Source: Anthostomella pinea (taxonomy: Eukaryota; Ascomycota; Sordariomycetes; Xylariales; Xylariaceae). From it: DNA of 64,000 nt. The position numbers and the translations under genes were made by a program. The notes under the pieces are model-generated. The model saw only the letters and a list, made by a program, of their open reading frames with translations. It was not told the DNA's origin and ran no database searches. The stretch covers positions 1,178,001-1,242,000 of the forward strand of contig CAUWAG010000018.1 in NCBI GenBank assembly GCA_963556695.1. The letters are read 5' to 3'. Positions 57,538-64,000 of this stretch are shown here, piece after piece. Within the stretch, counting starts at the first letter, position 1. Every line of letters starts with the position of its first letter.

Positions 57538-58095
57538 ATTGATTGATTGATTGATTGTATTTATCGTGGGTGCAGTCCCTCCATAGGGCAAACCACGCCT
57601 CCCAGAGCCATTGCATCGCAAGGTTGTAGAGGTGTCAGTCTAGATACATTCAGATCTGCGCACGAGCCTATCCTCGCTGTAGCGGTACCAACCTGGAGTG
57701 ACCAGATGGTTTTAGTCAATACCCAAGCACGATTCCGTCAGAAAAACCTCCTGTCCAGTGACAAAGCGACCCAGTGAACCTCAGTCCTCTGGTGTACATA
57801 TCGTTCCAGTAGCCGTTCGATATATGTCGTATTATTGGGTGAAATAGGTATTTGTTATCTGCTGGCGAGGGAAACCACAAGGGGAAAAACCTCGCAGGAG
57901 TGGGTGTTATGGAGACAAGCTGTTTGGCTATCGGGCTCTGCGATAAGGGGCCTCTCCACTGTCGTGTGCTGGTTGTCGACTCGCACAAGTCGGGTCAGAA
58001 GGGGGCCAAACCAGGATTCGAACCCACTTGTTCTCGTCGCCCACCGCACAAACGAGAACACAACCAGGCGCATTTGACCATTGCGCCATACAGCC
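57538..58095 (-). mobile_element. Complete tRNA-headed SINE with LINE-related 3' end
   Basis: A 558-bp element on the minus strand, bracketed by perfect 14-bp target-site copies. Head: GGCTGTATGGCGCAATGG, with A-box at 58078-58088 (nucleotide 8 of the element) and B-box GGTTCGAATCC at 58014-58024. The 53 nt between the boxes contain a GTTCTCGT/ACGAGAAC stem. Body: about 230 bp shared with the copy at 25531-25842. Tail (about 57538-57710): strongly similar to the 3' end of the Tad-like LINEs (GGCTCTGGGAGGCGTGGTTTG core, then ATAAATACAATCAATC) and ending in (AATC)n. It has no ORF, so it would be moved by the partner LINE's reverse transcriptase. Confidence 0.9.
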
Positions 58096-58109
58096 GTCAA
58101 GTGTGGTTG
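58096..58109 (+). repeat. Target-site duplication of the SINE, right
   Basis: Second copy of GTCAAGTGTGGTTG. Confidence 0.92.
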
Positions 58110-59197
58110 GGAAAAGGAACATACAGCATGGCCGACGTAGGGACTGCCAACACCATACATGTGTGCTCATGACCCTGTATAGTGTGTGTCGCATATAGTA
58201 TCAGAAAAAGAAAGACACTTATAACTGTAATCTGTAGCCCATAGTTGGGCCGCGAGCATCATGAACGTGACTGCAGTGTTGGTCAACATCCATAGAAGCC
58301 TCGATGCAAGACAAAGAAAGATGGCGTATAGCAGTTACTCGATCTCTCAACCGCATAGGGATGTGTATGTAGTACCGAGCGACGTTCATCGAGGCTCCAT
58401 GTCATACAAAGGCAGGTTCCGCGTGGCCGGGTGAGCAATATCGTGTGTCACCCACACTGGAGCCGCAAGCATCATAAACACATCTGCAATGTTGGTGAAT
58501 ATCCATGAAGTATCAATATATGACAAAGAAAGAAAGCACATGGAAATTCTCGAGCTTCCAACGGGTTTTAGGTATATGGGTGATGATTGCTTGATGTTGG
58601 TCAAGTCTCGGAGCCATACAAAGAAAGGGGTCCTGAGCGGCCGGCACCTGTGTGTGTGACCGGGATTGTGTGTCACCCACACTGATGCAAGTCAACAGGG
58701 GGAATCCCTCGACTGCTCGTGTCACACACTCAAGCTGCTGCCGCATTCCAATACCATGTTGCCTCCAACGGTTGGCCGGAGCTACAGCGTGAAAGAAGCT
58801 CTTGGTTCCCAACATGAAATATTATGTAGACACGACTAGGTAAACGCCTGCTCGGATGAGATTTCAAATAGACCAACAGCCTTGCCACCGTTGGTACGGA
58901 GCTCCGGTATCTACTCCAACTTTTTGAAGTGGTCGAGATAACATCGAGTTCTATTCGCCTTGCATGGAAAATCGACATGTGACGAGGTGGGGAGCAAACC
59001 CCCATACCCTGCTCCCCTCCTCCCTTGACATGGACCCTATCGCCAACAGTACCGGGAGCAGCACCCACCACCCAACTCACCCACTGCAGTTTCCCAAACG
59101 CAACACAGCGTCCTAAGACTTTTGCACCACACATTGTGACATGTTACCCTTTCGGAGGTGCTGCCAATAGCCACGATACATTCCCTCCCGCGCCATT
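58110..59197. other. Spacer with ~200-bp degenerate tandem repeat
   Basis: 58250-58320 and 58452-58530 are related (CCGC(G/A)AGCATCAT...TGTTGGT...ATATCCAT...GACAAAGAAAG), and GTGTGTCACCCACACTG occurs at about 58442 and 58668. No gene is recognised; frames in this stretch are short. Confidence 0.5.
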
Positions 59198-59759
59198 CTA
59201 CAACGGCGGGGCGCTCATCTCCTCGAAGCTGAGGAAGTCGGGCTTGCCATCGGGCGTCACATTGACGACCTTGCCGTCAGCGACATACTGCTCGACCCAG
59301 CCCAGGCTCGCCTCAATGTGGATCTTGCTGGCGTAGGGCCCCTCGGCCTCCTGCAGCTTCTGGAACTCCGGGTCCGAGGCCGCGGCCGCGAGGGCCGCCA
59401 TGTCGCGGAACCAGAACTCAGCCCACATGTCGTGGTCGCGGATGACCCAGCGATCGCCGAGGCTGGCGTTCAGGGCCTTGGCGGCGCCGCGCATCGACGA
59501 CGGGGACCAGTGCTGGCGGTGGACAGTCAGTGCCATGGCCGTGGGGAAGGGTAATAACCGATAAAGAGTACAGGTACGTACAACTGCGTAGCCTTCGATG
59601 CCGTGTCTTGCATGGACGGCGGCGGCCTGACGGCGTGTTCTGGGTACCCCACTTGTATATGTCCTTCTCACTGCAGGTCTCGGTGCGGTAGTGGTCGATG
59701 GTGAGACGCAGGAGTCTATTTTTCTGGAGCTCGGGAGAGGTGATGGGCTCAGTAGACAT
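59198..59759 (-). pseudogene. EthD-domain protein, one intron, frame damage in exon 1
   Basis: Exon 1 from ATG 59759 (MSTEPITSPELQKNRLLRLTIDHYRTET...KDIYKWGTQ) shifts frame at about 59640-59660 into AAAVHARHGIEGYAV. Intron 59581-59513 (GTACGT...CGCCAG). Exon 2 59512-59198 encodes HWSPSSMRGAAKALNASLGDRWVIRDHDMWAEFWFRDMAAL...VEASLGWVEQYVADGKVVNV. EthD-type dimeric alpha/beta-barrel proteins are common in fungal pigment and polyketide clusters, where members act as dehydratases or decarboxylases. The ferredoxin-like half is intact; the frame change, probably two 1-nt losses, breaks the coding sequence unless it is an assembly error. Confidence 0.65.
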
Positions 59760-59802
59760 GTTGGCTGGTGCTTTCTCTTTTCTCACTTGTTGGATGTGAT
59801 GG

Positions 59803-60434
59803 TTGTTGTCCTTGCTCTGGTCCTTGTTGGGGTTTCTTGTTGATGTTTTAATATTTGTCCCTTCCAGTCTCTCGGAGTTGCTGGCTTATAGCTACAGCCC
59901 GCCGTTAAGGTATCCCGTGGATGGAAGTGGTTATCCCCGGCTGAACGTCCAAGGACCAACAACGGCTGCTTACTCAAAGGTAGTCCGAATCGGTGCTTTG
60001 CCTCTGCCCATACCCGGGGTGGCAGACGCATTGTTTTCTAGCTATCTCCGCCACGAATGTGCATTCCCGGTATTTCGGCAATGAATCTATAGCTCATGTT
60101 TCACTCACTGCTCCTGTTCTAGCATGGGGATAGTGGTGCGGTTATGTCCGCCCCGAGATGACTGCTGGCTGCTCGGCCTGCATCTGTCGTTCATCGACAT
60201 GGTGGGGTAGCCTGTACCAGACATCAATGCGCAACCCAATCTTGCTACTCAGCCTCTTGCTTCATTGTTGTTTTCAGTTATCCTTCCCGCTATCTTCTTC
60301 ATATCCTCGCAGCGAAGACGAACAAGCCTGCTAATTTCACGACCTGAGCTTGTGTTGGGCGACGAGAACAATTTTCGCCCTGAAATCCACCATGCCTCTA
60401 AGCTGTAAAGGGGCTTTCTCCCCTTTAGAGTGGC
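59803..60434. other. Spacer upstream of EthD-like gene
   Basis: Holds its presumed promoter. No other gene recognised. Confidence 0.4.
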
Positions 60435-60617
60435 ATGCAATTCTCCCCTTCCTTCGCCATCTGTATCTTCATTGGCACCGCCTCTGGCTTCGTCCTCAGC
60501 AAGACTGGGCCCTACCGGGCCATGCACGTCATGTCTTTCACGTTGATGTCCATCGGGCTGGGCCTGCTGATGACGACTAGCAAAAGGTGCCGGTTCTCAT
60601 CAACTCGGGAGGGATGA
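60435..60617 (+). pseudogene. MFS transporter scrap (one to two helices)
   Basis: A 60-codon frame with SFAICIFIGTASGFVLSKTGPYRAMHVMSFTLMSIGLGLLMTTS. This resembles the late-helix segment of DHA2-type MFS exporters (S.V.S.TG.YRP.H..GF.L...G.GL). No further helices continue on either side, so this is a fragment. Confidence 0.45.
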
Positions 60618-60687
60618 CCCGACCGAGGGGGAAATTTACTTCATCAATAACGCCTATGACACCGAGTTAGGCTACGCGGTGCTTACC

Positions 60688-61506
60688 TTAAAGAGCCGGG
60701 GCCAGGGCATCATGCTTCCTCGCGACAGCTGACGATGCGTCCCGACTGGGAGGTGATGATGGGGCATGTGCCAGACCACCTCTACTCTTTTGTTGGCGCG
60801 CACTTAGAGCTCTGGATACCCGACTGCGCTGGGTGACGGTGGAGGCCCGAAGCGGCCATCCTGCGCGCTTGTCTGCTCTACACCCTCCAGAAGGCAGACG
60901 ATGGCGAGTAGTTACCTGGCTGGTGTCAAGTGCCGGACACTCATCACGGACCCGGCAGCGAGCTGGTACCACGACCCAGCCACGACGACAGATAAACTGT
61001 ACAACTCGCTGGAAGGGCGGAAGGAGAAGGGGGTGGCGAACGAGGTGGCGTTTCGAGGACTGCGGGCCAAGGTAGGAAGGAGGTTCCGTATAATCGCCAC
61101 AGAGAACATTCCTTTGTATAGACAATATCTGGGACCTGAAACCGAAACGGGGGTTTTGACGGGCAACGCGTCCGAAGTACCCATTGCATGACGAGGCTGC
61201 CATTATATAAATAACCAGGCGATCAATCATCTTGTTGGAGGGTGTATACGTCTTTATGGGGTCAGGGAGGCCTCTGAGCTGGCCGTGCTTGCGCTTGGGT
61301 GTATCTGGTGCTGTCTTATGACAATACAGTGGCGGTGACAGAGCCTTGCTCGTCAGGCAAAGGACAGCAATGAAGCCTATCATGAAACACCCGCAAATCA
61401 TTCCAATGATAGCATCCGCAAAGATAGGAATTCGTGGCGCTGGAGTCAATGGTCGGTGCCTGCAGGCCGTCCCGGCCCGATTATCTAAATAAGGATCACC
61501 AACCAA
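60688..61506 (-). CDS. Hypothetical 272-codon ORF with one membrane helix, uncertain
   Basis: An open frame with one hydrophobic segment (IPIFADAIIGMICGCFMIGFIAVLCL, about residues 26-51) and a long basic, Arg/Ser-rich C-terminal part. The rest looks non-protein-like and overlaps an open frame on the other strand (60901-61191). Possibly the membrane-spanning end of a decayed gene. No function can be given. Confidence 0.25.
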   Translation of the reverse strand: MVGDPYLDNRAGTACRHRPLTPAPRIPIFADAIIGMICGCFMIGFIAVLCLTSKALSPPLYCHKTAPDTPKRKHGQLRGLPDPIKTYTPSNKMIDRLVIYIMAASSCNGYFGRVARQNPRFGFRSQILSIQRNVLCGDYTEPPSYLGPQSSKRHLVRHPLLLPPFQRVVQFICRRGWVVVPARCRVRDECPALDTSQVTTRHRLPSGGCRADKRAGWPLRASTVTQRSRVSRALSARQQKSRGGLAHAPSSPPSRDASSAVARKHDALAPAL

Positions 61507-62699
61507 GTCACCGAAAGCTTAGCCCACATCTTTCCAGATCCGTCACCGAGTGAAGGAACACGCGAAGGAGTTATCTCTTATCCAACACATCCAATATGGA
61601 CGGCTCGCAAGAGAAGGTCGGTCGGATTCGTCTCTTCCATGTCGTCTCGATATTTAAGGTTATCTTTACGCGCAGCTATGTGTCGCGAAGAGCATGTGCG
61701 CCACTATCAACAGCAGGGGAAGTCCATGGATCTCAACGCGGTCGTACCGTTTGGGAAGGCAGGCGCATGGCTCCAACATGCAGGAACGGCAGTCGACACA
61801 AGTTCCAGTGCCGCTTGGCGGAAGCCCACACGATCGCCGCTGTGGGGGACGGCGGTTTTGAAACGTGTTGCTCACGAGTCACGAGTCACGACTGACGATG
61901 ATGATGATGTTGGCCACAAAGGGTCCAGCCCCACGGGGCTTCGCCGCTGCGGAACGGGACCCATCATCGGTGACGCGAACAGCAACTGCGCTCGATTCCT
62001 CCCAGGCTGCCGGAATGTCATGACGCCAACCATTGGTCTGCAAGTTGATATGGATAAGCAGGGGGGCCGGAAACCACGCAACGACGATTGCGGCTCTGAT
62101 ATCTCTCCAGCTGGAGGCTGAGTATGCTTGTTCGATGTCTCGATTAGGCAGTCTTCCAGAGCTGGTTCGAACTGCCTTTTTCTCGTCCCCGGGACGGCAG
62201 AAAGGCCAGGATGATCGACCTTGCAGGCGGGGGCATGGCGTCCACAGTCAACGTATGAGCAACACCGCAGGATGCATGTGAGATCTCCCGCAGGATGCGC
62301 TAACCCACCCCGAGCCACCTCTAGCCTTTCAGCTGAGGCAATGAGGACCACGGTACTCGGCCTCGAGAGGATATGTAAATAGAAACAGACCCATTTATCA
62401 GCCGTGCGAAGGATTTCGCCGCATCTTGTGCCGATAGCCTTCTAAAGAACAAAGAGGGTCTACCCCCTTCTCTCGAAGATCCTCTTGTGCTTTCCGACAT
62501 ATCTCCTCCACTTCTTCTCATCAGTCCGGTCACCGGGTGGCCTCGACCTGATAAGGACTATTCTGTCGCTCTGGTTGGTTGGAGGAATATCGCCATGAAG
62601 GTGATATTATACATCAAGGACACGATATAAATGGCAATGATGTGCCCTCGAGAGACTATCTTCCCTCTCCTCAGCATCAGCAACCGACGCGCCAGAATC
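61507..62699. other. Spacer upstream of secreted protein gene
   Basis: Open frames at 61596-62121 (plus) and 61872-62351 (minus) without recognisable motif. No repeat seen. Confidence 0.35.
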
Positions 62700-64000
62700 A
62701 TGAAGTTCACTACACTTTCGCTGGCCCTAATATCATGTGCTTCAGCACGGGTGACGCTCTCGCAGCGCGACGAGGCGGGCGAGGCGCAACATCCCCGGAT
62801 CGAGACGAGAGATGTCCCTAGCCCTCGGGCCAGCGGCTCATCTTCCACCTTCAAGGCTGCCATGAGGACCAGGGAGTTACATAAGAGAGACCGGGGCTTT
62901 GCTCCGACGGACCACTTGGAGTTCATCTACACCGATCGTAAGTGGGCCAAGCAATGGGATATCCAATGAACCTAGCCTAACCAGACCACAGGCGAGCAGC
63001 GCTTTGATCCTTATGGCTTGGAGGGGACCGAGACGACCGAGAGAGCCATCGTGTCGGGCTCAGCCATGTATCCCACCTACTTCTTGGAGAGATATCAGGA
63101 GCTGTCGCAGGTCGCGTGCTACGACAACACAATCCATCTTGTGTTCGAAACCGACGACGCATTTCGCGACGCCCAGTTGCAGACGAGGGACTGCGCCAAT
63201 GCCACCGTAGTGACCTCTCACGATGGCTGTCAGGAGGAGGCAGACGCCAGGAGTTACTTCAAGGTCGAAGGGGTGTCGTACCACCCGGAGACGAGATCAG
63301 TCAAGTTCGAAGCAGTCGAGCGCGAGATCGAGGATGTGTTCCGCAATTTCACAATCGGTTTCGACCAGACGGACGAGCATCACGTCCGTCGCTCCCAAGC
63401 GCATGGCCTCGAGAGACGACAGGTGCCATCCGTGGTCGACGATGTCGTGGGCCCCCGCGACCTAGCCCCGACGGTCTTGGGTGCGAACACCACCCATACA
63501 GCAAATCTAGACTGGTATTCCAACAAGACATGGGACAGTCCAACCCTCCTCTACGGACAAATATGGGGCGGAGCCTATTACGGATGTAACAACTGTACGC
63601 AAAAAGGAACACTCGATATGTCTCACAGCGATTTCAAGCTCCATCTAGGTTCCCTCAAGAACTTGACGAATGGGGGAAAAGCAAACCCGGTGAGCGAGGG
63701 GTGGGTCCAGATCAGCCTGAAGGGCTACACCCTCCACATGGACACATGGATCATCGGCCAAGGGGGTTTGTTCAAGACGTTCATCCCGCAGGCACTCAAA
63801 CATACGTTCGCTAAGAAGTGGATCCCTGGCATAGGGGAGATCAGCTTATTGTGGGAGCCCGTCATCGTCATTACCCTGACCGTCGAGCTGCCGGTGAAAC
63901 TGAACTTCGGCTTCGACCTCGAGATCCCGGATTCGACCATCCGTATCGACCTGTCCGATGCGGATAGCGGCGCACAGGGCTTCGAAGGCATCAAGCCCAA
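62700..64000 (+). CDS. Secreted fungal protein, possibly DUF7029/DUF7223 type, runs off window
   Basis: Exon 1 62700-62937 starts with a signal peptide (MKFTTLSLALISCASA) and contains a possible Kex2 site (ELHKR). Intron 62938-62991 (GTAAGT...CCACAG, branch CCTAAC). Exon 2 from 62992 is open to the window end in one frame: EQRFDPYGLEG...SQVACYDNTIHLVFET, another possible dibasic cleavage (LERRQ), then TANLDWYSNKTWDS, YYGCNNCTQKG and repeated beta-strand-like amphipathic segments (ITLTVELPVKLNFGFDLEIP). Cys pairs and several NxT/S sites fit a secreted glycoprotein. The resemblance to the DUF7029/DUF7223 family is from memory of its style and needs a profile search. At least 415 residues are visible. 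Confidence 0.75.

Noticed and set aside
1..64000. CRISPR array or bacterial operon structure
   Set aside because: Introns, fungal gene families and retrotransposons exclude a prokaryotic source; short tandem repeats seen are microsatellites or minisatellites.

Overview
The window looks like a stretch of a filamentous ascomycete (Pezizomycotina) chromosome. The genes carry short GT-AG introns of about 48-77 nt, often with GTACGT donors and CTAAC or CTGAC branch sites. Recognisable proteins are fungal types: a Tad-clade LINE, a Fot1/pogo transposon, a GPI-type S10 carboxypeptidase, an Efm3/FAM86 methyltransferase and an A-T-R NRPS-like reductase. Long AT-rich islands and many in-frame CAA/CAG/CGA to stop changes point to C-to-T decay of the repeat-induced point mutation (RIP) kind. 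The species cannot be fixed from the sequence.

Layout. 1-4.4 kb: decayed Tad-like LINE (minus). 6.4-12.0 kb: full-length but broken LINE 'copy A' (plus) with a 15-bp target-site duplication, sitting inside an LTR-like sequence. 14.5-15.9 kb: AT-rich island with two LTR-like insertions. 15.9-17.7 kb: pogo/Fot1 element. 19.4-24.4 kb: an intact APH-fold kinase, a trypsin-like fragment and a single-pass membrane protein gene. 25.5-29.7 kb: SINE copy, inverted repeats, AT-rich islands and inverted copies of the two LTR-like sequences. 30.6-36.1 kb: Ecm33/Sps2-like pseudogene, a 361-bp inverted repeat duplicating the promoter and first codons of a second APH-fold kinase, that kinase, and an aldo/keto reductase. 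37-40.8 kb: intact Efm3-like methyltransferase and S10 carboxypeptidase. 41-45 kb: carnitine acyltransferase pseudogene, solo LTR, MFS transporter with an internal deletion. 45.3-50.9 kb: LINE 'copy B' (minus, 11-bp target-site duplication). 52.4-55.8 kb: intact four-exon NRPS-like reductase. 57.5-58.1 kb: complete tRNA-headed SINE whose 3' end is related to the LINE 3' end, with a 14-bp target-site duplication. 59.2-64 kb: EthD-like gene, MFS scrap, and a secreted protein gene running off the window.

How it fits together. The most interesting system is the LINE/SINE pair. LINE copies A and B and the SINE share related 3' ends finishing in tetranucleotide repeats, and each is flanked by its own target-site duplication. 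This is the expected pattern of a SINE mobilised by its partner LINE, here in a fungus. Both LINE copies also share at least five nonsense codons although they are independent insertions, which suggests that an already broken lineage moved in trans. Host genes are a mixture of intact loci (carboxypeptidase, methyltransferase, NRPS-like reductase, APH kinase 1) and loci broken by stops, frameshifts, deletion or transposons.
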